Source: Paenibacillus algorifonticola (lineage in GTDB: Bacteria > Bacillota > Bacilli > Paenibacillales > Paenibacillaceae). From it: a stretch of DNA of 64,000 nucleotides. The notes beneath the pieces are model-generated. The model saw only the letters and a program-made list of their open reading frames with translations. It was not told the origin of the DNA and did not search any database. The DNA lies in NCBI RefSeq assembly GCF_000971975.1, contig NZ_LAQO01000003.1, positions 62,001 to 126,000 of the forward strand, in the 5' to 3' direction. Below are positions 10,101 to 17,327 of the stretch, in pieces. How positions within the stretch are numbered: the stretch's first letter is position 1; every line of letters begins with the position of its first letter. The position numbers were made by a program, and so were the translations under genes.

Positions 10101-12014
10101 GCTGATGAGTGGAACCGCAAGGGAACCGATACCGTCAAAGTTTATTTGCGCAAGCAGTATGCCAAGCTGGATGACGGCAGCTATCACGTAAGCGGTACGG
10201 TGGACGATTATGTGTTGCTGCTGAAAGATAACAAGGGCAAAACGTGGAGCAAAATCATTCACCTGTTCAGCATCGTGCCGGAAGGCATGGCTTTAGACTG
10301 GAACGGCTTTAATGAAACGCAGTATAGAGGCGTCTACAGCCTGTTTTACCTATCCAAAGCGGTAGCTCAAGTAGGGTTAAGCGCTGTAACCGATACGATT
10401 ATTATTTCGGATAATGTAGATGTTGTAAGCGGCCGCGAATCCCGTGTCAATCCATGGAATGCACCGCTCCTGGCACTTGGAAAATCCGCAAGGCAAGAGC
10501 TGCCGAGCATGCTGTGCCGCGCTATTGATATCGATGAAGCAACGCATTTGGATACGATTATACGCGAAATATTGGCAGCTCCGTCGTATTATATGGTCGC
10601 TTTCCGCGACAATGAGCGGTATGCCGAAATTTTCAAAGAATACCGTGTGCAAGAGGCAAACGAGCAGCCGATCGAAGTCAAGGAAGAAGGGATATATCTC
10701 ATTACCGGCGGTACAGGCGGCATGGGCATTGAGACAGCCAAATATTTGGCATCGAGAAAGAAAGTCAATGTTGCTCTCATTAACCGTACGCCTTTGCCGG
10801 ACAAAGGGACATGGGATGATATTATCGACCGCAACAGTAGAACTGACCGGAAAACTATTCAGAGAATGAAAGCGGTACGCGAGATTGAAGCAATGGGTGC
10901 TCATGTCGAATGCTACAGTCTCGATATAGCCAATTTGCAGCAGATGGAAGAGTTGGTCGGTGGTCTGCGCGAACGTTATGGACGCATTAATGGTATTGTT
11001 CATGGTGCTGGTGTAGGCGGTGATGGCTTCCTTTACTTGAAGGAAGAGCAGGTGTTCAACGAGGTCGTCCATCCTAAGGTGTTCGGAACGTGGATTCTCG
11101 ACAAGCTGACCGAGCAGGATCGACCTGATTTCTTCCTGATGTTCTCCTCCATGAGCTCGCGTTTTGCAGTACCGGGGCAGGGGGACTACTGCGCAGCTAA
11201 TACGTTTTTGGATGCATTTGCCAAATTCAAAACGTTGAACCAGCAAAAAGCGCTGTCCATCAACTGGGTCGCCTGGAAGGAAACCGGTATGGCGGTGGAG
11301 TTTGGCGTCAATGCAGACGGGGCCTTCAAGGCGCTGCCGACAGCGGTGGCCATGCGCGGTTTGGACGAGGCTTTAAATCGGAACGTATCAAACGTTTTAA
11401 TCGGGGAGCTCAACTACGGATCAGATCTTCTGTGGGAGCTTGGTCTCGTTCCGCAGCTGCTGGATGCGCCGATAGAAGCTGCCATCACGGGGTCCCAGAA
11501 GCGCTGGGAGGCAAGGCAACTGGCTTCGCAAAGACGTTTCGAAGGGGAAATCAAGCTTACGGGAAAAGACGGCGAATACACCGATCTTGAAACGAAGCTG
11601 GCGGAAATATATTGCGAGGTTCTCGGCTTTAATGAAATCGACATGGATGATAATTTCTTCGAGCTTGGCGGCGACTCGATTTTGCTTGGCAGAGTTCACG
11701 CTTCTTTGGAAAAGCATTATCCGGGCAAGGTTAGATTGCTGGATTTGTTTGAATATACCTCCGTCAGCAAGCTGCAGCTGTATATGCGGGAGGATGAAGA
11801 GGAGCAGGATGCAACAGGCACAGAAGCTCTGGAACATCTTACGTACGACCGCGAGATGTCGCAAGTATTGCAGCAGGTAAGTGCAGGCGCCAGCCTGGAG
11901 GAGGATACGAAGCGGCTGTTGGAGGAACTAGGCAATGGCACACTATCCATTGAACAAGCGATTGACCAGTTGACGAAAACCGGCCAGAACAGCAGCGATA
12001 CAAGGAAAAAGTAA
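4191..12014 (+). CDS. Trans-AT polyketide synthase, two modules: KS-KR-ACP-KS-KR-ACP
   Basis: Two chain extensions, each followed by ketoreduction. The GTG start at 4191 follows AGGAAAAGGGGAG and lies 15 bases after the previous stop. Domains: N-terminal docking helices; KS1 with Cys213 (DTACSSA), ETHGTGT and KTNIGH; KR1 with TGGTGGIG and the active Tyr in QCDYVAANAY; ACP1 Ser1240 (LGADSI); KS2 with Cys1473 (DTACSSS), ETHGTGT, and an unusual KTNLTH in place of KTNIGH (His1649 kept, Gly replaced by Thr1648); KR2 with TGGTGGMG and GQGDYCAANTF; ACP2 Ser2496 (LGGDSI); C-terminal docking helix. Both KRs keep the third Asp of the LDD-like loop (GVAID, GVGGD). No AT, DH, ER or MT is seen. Length (2607 aa) fits a bimodular AT-less protein. 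Confidence 0.95.
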   Translation: MQNNIFTFIVNQTTSGNIDKETAVEMIAMLKQGGAKVQDDIAIIGMSARLPGARDIHEYWSNIENGIDTVKQIPQNRRNDTDDYIKFKQLDQDKIIYPEYGYLEDIDGFDYEFFRMSPREASLTDPHQRIFLEQAWKAIEDAGYGGDRLTGSKTGVYLGYTQSPKDLYCKMIMDIDPTLIPIATVGNMQAMAATRISYLLNLKGPALVVDTACSSALVAIELACQAIKTGQCDQAIAGGIKLNIIPVDDENIRIGIESGDWRTRAFDDTADGSGVGEGAGAVLLKPLKKALKDGDHIYAVIKGNAANHDGQTAGITVPNPASQTSVIQQAWEESGIDPETLDYIETHGTGTILGDPIEIRGIEGAFKKYTNKKQFCAISSVKTNIGHLSEAAGIASLVKMALSLKYKKLPPTIYFQKPHSSIAFTDSPLYVNTKLRDWETDGHPRRGGVSGFGMSGTNCHLVLEEAPEQADAEPSSAGPEVFTLSARSSKALRELLQLYDEYLQQSSGNSTLSNICYTANTGRSAYAYRLALMAADLDDLHVKIRACLEADLESFKAPWGFYGFHPVARANAAPKPGEIDEQEKRRLGSEAEQHLENWIESGKSDEQSLHSLCSAYASGGDVNWSGLYEGERRQRVSLPTYALQNARCWLEFPELEASEEAKEDGFYFAPIWTAEERSSKTGTALAGAVLLLGGRSDSNKQMAEDLEAACALDQRAIINVSLGEEYIQHHSGAYTIRNTQDDYIKLFQDIGADTLVQIIHMLNLDSSGPIDSVEQLDESQKRGLYSLFYLYKAWLHTNGKQQLDVVLLTDSAQEVSGVEKLIRPEHATAIGFGKVVTKEHPQFNVRSIDRDQETNAAQLKEEIMHGAGSSPYAVAFRAGGRYVEQFAQMEPDRIADEPVTIKEQGVYIITGGTGGIGLEVAKSLAASTSSINLILVNRSAMSGREQWDAITQTGTDLPSIHKINAIRELEAAGAQVKLCQANISDEQELRAMLSEVRSEYGKIDGIVHSAGVAIDQLLKDKQENVIREVLLPKVNGTWLLNKWTEDDQLDFFVMFSSVATIYYGSTQCDYVAANAYMDSFTHYRSKQGKKTLTINWTTWKETGMAKNSGVAVSTIFQTLPTSSGIEGFTALLNKQSRRALIGSFNYDRLGILLLEKATVRLSEPLQRRLDYYKQQLASSGSVSKAAKPKGAAKSGEVQLTGRDGAAYNETEKTIATVCQNALGYAEIDINDNFFELGADSILLMRIHAELDKRYTGLLTVADMFEHSTISKLAEYIVEQDAESSLPQQTIAAREALSTDSDIAVIGLSFQFPKASTSEEFWGALQAGVDNGSGYPDARRRDMEKYVAFKGWPLNAVDYEQGSYLDEIDKFDYRFFRMSPKEASTTDPNHRLFLQTAWHAIEDAGYGGKKIYGTKTGVYLGFASNMVYFHRIISEVEPQSEGASLVGNTASVATGRVSYLFDLKGPSVVVDTACSSSLTSVHLACKSIRMGDCEMAIAGGVRLNMMPIFRKGSPRGIGMESGDGKTRAFDELSEGTGTGEGVGAILLKPLKKAIQDRDNIYAVIKGSASNQDGSSAGLTAPNPAAQEEVIIQAWEDAAIDPETVTYIETHGTGTQLGDPIEIQGIDRAFKRYTRKKQFCAVGSSKTNLTHLSEAAGIAGVIKAVLTLKNKELPPNLYFNRPNRKIDFMNSPVYVNATRKLWEPEGHPRRCGVSGFGMSGTNCHVVMEEYLGAESSHQQGEEEFPRPQLFTISALTETALRRLVSQYKSQRFGDGSAAAFRNACYTANTGRGHYAHRLVLIVNDAEDFNRKLSEVDEYGFDNLKQPWLFYGYHKIVSETKAKKSEGEISESQRISMTKQFGQLVDDYVDGERSDASSLPHICELYVQGVETDWEPFYFREELHRISLPTYPFERERCWVEIPEYEQAVTEVTAGGLYYGGQWVRQEQLMAEQISQAGPVLIFMDEKGLGQSLADEWNRKGTDTVKVYLRKQYAKLDDGSYHVSGTVDDYVLLLKDNKGKTWSKIIHLFSIVPEGMALDWNGFNETQYRGVYSLFYLSKAVAQVGLSAVTDTIIISDNVDVVSGRESRVNPWNAPLLALGKSARQELPSMLCRAIDIDEATHLDTIIREILAAPSYYMVAFRDNERYAEIFKEYRVQEANEQPIEVKEEGIYLITGGTGGMGIETAKYLASRKKVNVALINRTPLPDKGTWDDIIDRNSRTDRKTIQRMKAVREIEAMGAHVECYSLDIANLQQMEELVGGLRERYGRINGIVHGAGVGGDGFLYLKEEQVFNEVVHPKVFGTWILDKLTEQDRPDFFLMFSSMSSRFAVPGQGDYCAANTFLDAFAKFKTLNQQKALSINWVAWKETGMAVEFGVNADGAFKALPTAVAMRGLDEALNRNVSNVLIGELNYGSDLLWELGLVPQLLDAPIEAAITGSQKRWEARQLASQRRFEGEIKLTGKDGEYTDLETKLAEIYCEVLGFNEIDMDDNFFELGGDSILLGRVHASLEKHYPGKVRLLDLFEYTSVSKLQLYMREDEEEQDATGTEALEHLTYDREMSQVLQQVSAGASLEEDTKRLLEELGNGTLSIEQAIDQLTKTGQNSSDTRKK

Positions 12015-12053
12015 TTGGCGCAGCAACTTTGGACGCCCGGAGGGTAAAAGGCT

Positions 12054-15000
12054 ATGGATAAGCTTTACCACTATATTCTCAAGAGAGCTACCGAAGGAAA
12101 AATCGAAAAAGAAGATGCCATCCGCATGGTCACGCTGCTTAGGCAGGCGCAGGCAGAGCAAGAGGAGAGCCGCAAGGAGGACATCGCCATTATTGGGATG
12201 GCCTCCCATATTGCGGGCACTGACTCCTCAGAGGAATTCTGGCGGCAAATCGCCTCCGGCGTTGATTTAGTAGGAGCTTTTCCGCAAGAGAGAAGCGCAG
12301 ACATTGACGGCTATCTGACTAACATGCTTGATGAAATGGGCTGGGAATTAAAATATTCGCCGGGCGCTTATATGCACGATATTGCTTCCTTCGATTATGG
12401 ATTTTTCCGCATAACGCCGAATGAGGCCGCTTTGATGGACCCGTCCCAGCGCATATTTTTGCAAACGGCCTGGGAAGCCATTGAGGATGCTGGCTATGGC
12501 GGGAATAAGCTTGTTGGAAGTCAAACAGGCGTATACGTCGGCTACTCCAGCAGCTCGAGCTATCATTCCATGATACTGGAAACAGAGCCGGAATCAGCGG
12601 CAACGGCATTAACAGGCAACATTGCCGCCATGCTTCCGACGAGAATTTCCTACATGCTTGATTTGAAGGGGCCAACACTCATTTTGGATACGGCGTGCTC
12701 CTCCTCGTCGGTTGCGATTCATTTGGCCAGCAAGGCGATTCATAACGGCGACTGCAAAATGGCAATTGCTGGCGGCATCAGGCTCAATCTTCTGCCCATC
12801 GACAACTCAGGCCTCAAGCTGGGGGTTGAAGCGGTGGACGGACGGACGCGGACGTTTGACGCAGAGGCCGAGGGCGCCGGCTGGGGAGAGGGCAGTGCTG
12901 CCGTTTTGCTGAAGCCGCTTAGCCAGGCCGTGCAGGATGGGGACCGGATTTACGCGGTTATTAAAGGGAGTGCCATTAACCAGGATGGCACCTCAATCGG
13001 GATAACCGCTCCCAATTCGGCTGCCCAGGCTGAGGTTCTGCTTAAGGCGTGGCAGGACGCCGGCATTGATCCAGAGACGCTTTCCTATATTGAAGTGCAT
13101 GGAACAGCAACGAGGCTTGGCGATCCGCTCGAGATTGAAGGACTGTATAGGGCGTTCCGGAAGCATACGAATCGAAAGCAATTTTGCGCAGTCAGCACGG
13201 TTAAGACCAACGTGGGCCACTTGTACGAATGCGCCGGCATTGCCGGCGTAATCAAGGGCGCTTTGTCGTTAAAGCATCGCAAAATACCGGCTTCGGCCCA
13301 TTTCAACCGGCCGAATGGGGCGATTAGCTTTAGCGATTCGCCAGTCTACGTCAACACCCAATTGCGGGAGTGGGAAGCTCTCGAGCATCCGCGCAGATGC
13401 GGCATCAGCGCCTTCGGCCTGAGCGGAACCAATTGCCATATCGTTCTGGAGGAGTATGCTCCACCGCAGCGGCCAGAGCACGCAGAGGACGTTTACGTCG
13501 GACTGCCTCATGTCCTTGCGATATCGGCCAAAAGCATGGCGCCGCTGACTGGAATCGTATCCCGCTATGAGCAGTACTTAAACGGGGAAGCGCAAATCCC
13601 GCTTCGGGATTTGTGCTATACGGCTAACACCGGAAGAGGCCATTACGCGCACCGCATTGCCATCATTTTCGAGGATGCCGCCGACTTAAGGTGCAAAATC
13701 GCTCTGCTGGCAGGCAATTCCCTTGAAGAAACCATTCACAATGATATCCGCTACGGCAGGCATAAGGTCGTCTCCGGCAATAAGCAGGTATTGGGTGAAA
13801 ATGAAATTAAGAAGCCGCAGCACGCGGAACTGACCCGTACCGCTTCCGAGAAGGTCCGGCAGTTCATCGGTACCGGAAAAACGGACAAGCAGCTGCTTCA
13901 TGACATTGGCAGCCTGTATGTCCGCGGAGCGGATGTCAATTGGGAGGAGCTGTATCAGGGCGAAGTCCGCAGCAAAACGTATGCGCCAACCTACGCCTTT
14001 GAGAAGCAGCGCTGCTGGCTTGATCTCGAGATGCCGCAGCGGGGCGAGAAGGACGGTGCTGAAGATACGCTGCTTTACGCCATGCAGTGGCGCAAGTGCG
14101 GCAGAAGCCCCGAACCATCCGGCATTGAAGGAGCAGCCGTCATATTTATGGATCGGGCGGGAGTCGGACAGACCATAGCTGCATCTATGCGGGAAAGCGG
14201 CAGGCTGGTTATCGAGGTGGAGCTTGCGGAGGACGATGTGTCCTTTGGCTGCACGGCCAGCTCGAGTGGCGAGGGTTACCGAATTGACGGTTCGAAGGCA
14301 AGCTATCTCCAGCTTATGCAAGCATTGAAGGATAAGCCGTTTGGCCAAATCATTCATCTGTTAGCGCTGAACGCACATGACGTCAGCGATACACTGGAGA
14401 CGCTGAAGCGCCGGCAAACAAGTGGTGCCTACAGCCTGTTTTATTTGACAAAAGCGCTGGTACAGGCGGAAATCCAGCAGCCGATTGCGCTGCACATCCT
14501 AACTAGAAATACTGTAGAAGCTACCGGCACAGAGAAGCTGCTTCTACCTGATCATGCTCCTGTTTATGGGATGGGCAAGGTTATAGCCAAGGAGCTGCCC
14601 GATGTTGCATGCAAATTTATCGATATAGAGGAATCGGTTCCGCTCGAGCAGCTTATGGGAGAGCTTCAGGCCAATGACGTGTACGGCGTCGCGCTTCGAA
14701 ATGGCGACAGATATACGGAAATATTTGCCGAACTCCCAGACGAACAGTCAGAAACCAGCCGCCGCTTGAATTTGCAAGAGCAAGGGGTGTACCTGATTAC
14801 AGGCGGACTAGGCGGCATTGGTCTGGAAATGGCGAAGTGGTTTGCAGCTCAGAGCAAGGTGAATTTGGCCTTAATTAGCCGTACTTCGCTGCCGCCACGC
14901 TCGGAATGGCAGGCTGTTCTTGAGGGCAGCAGCGCATCAGACAAGCTTAGAAAGCGGCTTCGCACGGTGATGGAGCTGGAGAAGCTTGGAGCGATGGTAG

Positions 15001-17282
15001 AATGCATCGGTGCGAATGTAGCCGATTATAGCGCTATGGCGAAGGTTATCGTTGATTTGAAAAGCAAGTATGGACAAATACGAGGCATCGTGCACGGTGC
15101 TGGTGTCTCAAATGACGGACCGCTTGCCGACAGAAGCGACGATATGTTTGAGGCCATCTACGCACCGAAGGTATACGGAACATGGGTGCTAGATGAGCTT
15201 ACGCAAAGCCTGCACCTCGATTTTTTCATAATGTTCTCGTCGGTTGCTACCATGTTCAGTGCCTTCGGGCAGGGGGATTATGCGGCAGCTAACGCCTATT
15301 TGGATGCTTATGCGCCTTACCGGCAAAGAAGAGGCGGACGCACGCTGACTGTGAACTGGACGACGTGGAAGGAGACCGGAATGGCCTTTGACGGCGGGCA
15401 CGTATTCGATACGATTTTCAAGACGCTGCCGACCGAGCAAGGGCTTGAAGGCTTCGCCACCCTGGTGCAAAGCGGTGCAAGCAGAGCGCTGATAGGGCAA
15501 ATCCACTACGACGGAGCAGGCGCGATGCTGCTTGAGCGCTCCGGTGTAGCTTGCTCCGATTCGATTCGGAAGCGGATTGCTGCGAAGAAAGACAACAAGC
15601 GGAAGCAAAGCGGCGGCAGTATGCAGAAGAAGGAACGCAGCGCGGACGGCGTCGTTCTGCTTGGCCGGGAGGCTGGCAGCTACTCTGAGCTGGAGCAGAA
15701 GCTTGCCTTATGCTGCAAGCTCGTCCTCGGCTATGAGGAGATTGACATCTATGACAATTTCTTTGAAATGGGCGCGGATTCACTCGTATTAATGAAGCTT
15801 CAGGGCGAGATTGAGACGCATACGTTCGAATCGGTGTCCATCAGCGATTTATTCGAATATACGACCATCGTTCAGCTGACGGAGCACCTGCAAAAGCAAT
15901 CCGCTAGTCGGGGCCCTATCCGCTCCAGCCAGTATCCGCCCATGCAGAAGGCGACTGCAAAGCCGTACTATCCGGCTTCCCACGCCCAGAAACGCATGTT
16001 CCTTGGTTTTAAACGGGAACCGAATCTGACAAGCGCCAATCAGTTCAGAGTTTCAGTACTGAACATCCGGGTGGAGCCCGAGCGGATGGAGCTGGCTGTG
16101 CGCCGCATGATTGACAGGCATGAGGTGCTGCGAACCGCCGTTACGAGCATGGATGGGGAAATTGTTCAGGTGATCAGGGATCAAGCCCCATTTCAGATGG
16201 GTTATTGGGAAGCAGGAGAGGCTGAGGCGAAAGACCTTATTAATCGGTTCAAGCAGCCGTTTAATTTAAGTGAACCGCCGTTTTTCCGGCTTGGCCTTGT
16301 GAAGGTAGAGGAGGAAAAATATTACCTGCTGTACGATGCCCACCACATTATTACGGACGGCGTATCGATGGAAATTTTCATGAGGGAGCTTGTGCAGCTG
16401 TATAAGGGCGAAACGCCGCCCGCCCTGCCTTATCAATACAAGGATTATGTGGAGTGGCAGCTCGCCTTCATGCAGACGGAGCAAATGAAGCGTCAGCAGC
16501 TTTACTGGGAAGAGACGTTTGCGGGCGAAATCCCCGTGCTGCGGCTGCCTACAGATCAGCCAAGACCCGAGCATTTTGCTTTTGAGAGTGGTTTAGTGAT
16601 GCGCTTGGCTGACAGGGAGATGACGGAAAAGCTGAAACAGCAAGCAAGCTTTTCTGGAACGACGATGTATATGCTGCTGCTCGCCGCTTATGCCGTGCTG
16701 CTGTCCAAGTATTCCGCGCAAGACGATCTTGTTATCGGTTCACCGGTTACGGGACGGCCAAGGCGGGAGATGGACAAAATTCTCGGCATGTTTATCAATA
16801 TGATGGCGATGCGGGTTAGTCCCCGCAAGGAGCTGACTTTCTTAAGCTGCCTGGAACATATTAAAGCAAGCGCTGTGCAGGCGTTCGACAATCAAGACTA
16901 CCCGCTGGACGAGCTGATCCATCATTTGAACGTGAAGAGAAGCGCGAATCGCCACCCAATGTTTGACACGGTGTTTATTTATCAAAATGTTCCCGTGGAT
17001 GAAAGAGCGATTGGCCATTCTATCGATGAGATTTATAATCTGACCGATTATGAACTGACGCTGGAAGCTATGGAGCAGGGCGGAATGCTTCGGTTGAGGC
17101 TGGAGTACAATTCACGGCTGTACTATACGCAGACAGCGGAGCGGATGTTGGAGGACTACTTGAGCATTCTTGATGCTATCGCCAAGCAGCCCGATATCCT
17201 TCTGCAGAACATTGAACTGGCCAGCAGCAAAACCGATGTTCCGTTATATGAGGATGATGAGGAAATCTCCTTTAATTTATAG
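12054..17282 (+). CDS. Hybrid PKS/NRPS: KS-KR-ACP followed by condensation domain
   Basis: Last polyketide module plus the condensation domain that should join the acyl chain to an amino acid. The ATG at 12054 follows a CCGGAGGG site. Domains: docking helices (MDKLYHYILKRATEGKIEKE); KS with Cys215 (DTACSSS), His349 in a variant EVHGTAT motif (usual ETHGTGT) and KTNVGHLYECAG instead of the usual ..HLSEAAG; KR with TGGLGGIG and GQGDYAAANAY, and Asp in the GVSND loop; ACP Ser1243 (MGADSL); then a full C domain about 1300-1740 with HHIITDG (His1430-His1431). The protein ends right after the C domain, so its acceptor must be the PCP of the next gene product, 45 bases downstream. The C domain type (LCL, hybrid) was not determined. 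Confidence 0.94.
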   Translation: MDKLYHYILKRATEGKIEKEDAIRMVTLLRQAQAEQEESRKEDIAIIGMASHIAGTDSSEEFWRQIASGVDLVGAFPQERSADIDGYLTNMLDEMGWELKYSPGAYMHDIASFDYGFFRITPNEAALMDPSQRIFLQTAWEAIEDAGYGGNKLVGSQTGVYVGYSSSSSYHSMILETEPESAATALTGNIAAMLPTRISYMLDLKGPTLILDTACSSSSVAIHLASKAIHNGDCKMAIAGGIRLNLLPIDNSGLKLGVEAVDGRTRTFDAEAEGAGWGEGSAAVLLKPLSQAVQDGDRIYAVIKGSAINQDGTSIGITAPNSAAQAEVLLKAWQDAGIDPETLSYIEVHGTATRLGDPLEIEGLYRAFRKHTNRKQFCAVSTVKTNVGHLYECAGIAGVIKGALSLKHRKIPASAHFNRPNGAISFSDSPVYVNTQLREWEALEHPRRCGISAFGLSGTNCHIVLEEYAPPQRPEHAEDVYVGLPHVLAISAKSMAPLTGIVSRYEQYLNGEAQIPLRDLCYTANTGRGHYAHRIAIIFEDAADLRCKIALLAGNSLEETIHNDIRYGRHKVVSGNKQVLGENEIKKPQHAELTRTASEKVRQFIGTGKTDKQLLHDIGSLYVRGADVNWEELYQGEVRSKTYAPTYAFEKQRCWLDLEMPQRGEKDGAEDTLLYAMQWRKCGRSPEPSGIEGAAVIFMDRAGVGQTIAASMRESGRLVIEVELAEDDVSFGCTASSSGEGYRIDGSKASYLQLMQALKDKPFGQIIHLLALNAHDVSDTLETLKRRQTSGAYSLFYLTKALVQAEIQQPIALHILTRNTVEATGTEKLLLPDHAPVYGMGKVIAKELPDVACKFIDIEESVPLEQLMGELQANDVYGVALRNGDRYTEIFAELPDEQSETSRRLNLQEQGVYLITGGLGGIGLEMAKWFAAQSKVNLALISRTSLPPRSEWQAVLEGSSASDKLRKRLRTVMELEKLGAMVECIGANVADYSAMAKVIVDLKSKYGQIRGIVHGAGVSNDGPLADRSDDMFEAIYAPKVYGTWVLDELTQSLHLDFFIMFSSVATMFSAFGQGDYAAANAYLDAYAPYRQRRGGRTLTVNWTTWKETGMAFDGGHVFDTIFKTLPTEQGLEGFATLVQSGASRALIGQIHYDGAGAMLLERSGVACSDSIRKRIAAKKDNKRKQSGGSMQKKERSADGVVLLGREAGSYSELEQKLALCCKLVLGYEEIDIYDNFFEMGADSLVLMKLQGEIETHTFESVSISDLFEYTTIVQLTEHLQKQSASRGPIRSSQYPPMQKATAKPYYPASHAQKRMFLGFKREPNLTSANQFRVSVLNIRVEPERMELAVRRMIDRHEVLRTAVTSMDGEIVQVIRDQAPFQMGYWEAGEAEAKDLINRFKQPFNLSEPPFFRLGLVKVEEEKYYLLYDAHHIITDGVSMEIFMRELVQLYKGETPPALPYQYKDYVEWQLAFMQTEQMKRQQLYWEETFAGEIPVLRLPTDQPRPEHFAFESGLVMRLADREMTEKLKQQASFSGTTMYMLLLAAYAVLLSKYSAQDDLVIGSPVTGRPRREMDKILGMFINMMAMRVSPRKELTFLSCLEHIKASAVQAFDNQDYPLDELIHHLNVKRSANRHPMFDTVFIYQNVPVDERAIGHSIDEIYNLTDYELTLEAMEQGGMLRLRLEYNSRLYYTQTAERMLEDYLSILDAIAKQPDILLQNIELASSKTDVPLYEDDEEISFNL

Positions 17283-17327
17283 GCGCCTGTGCCATTAAGC
17301 ATGTAGAAAAGAAGGGAGGGAATGGAT

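Noticed and set aside
13080..13130. Last KS as a non-elongating KS0 because of HGTAT
   Set aside because: The His of the motif, the second His and the active Cys are all present; only a Gly is changed.
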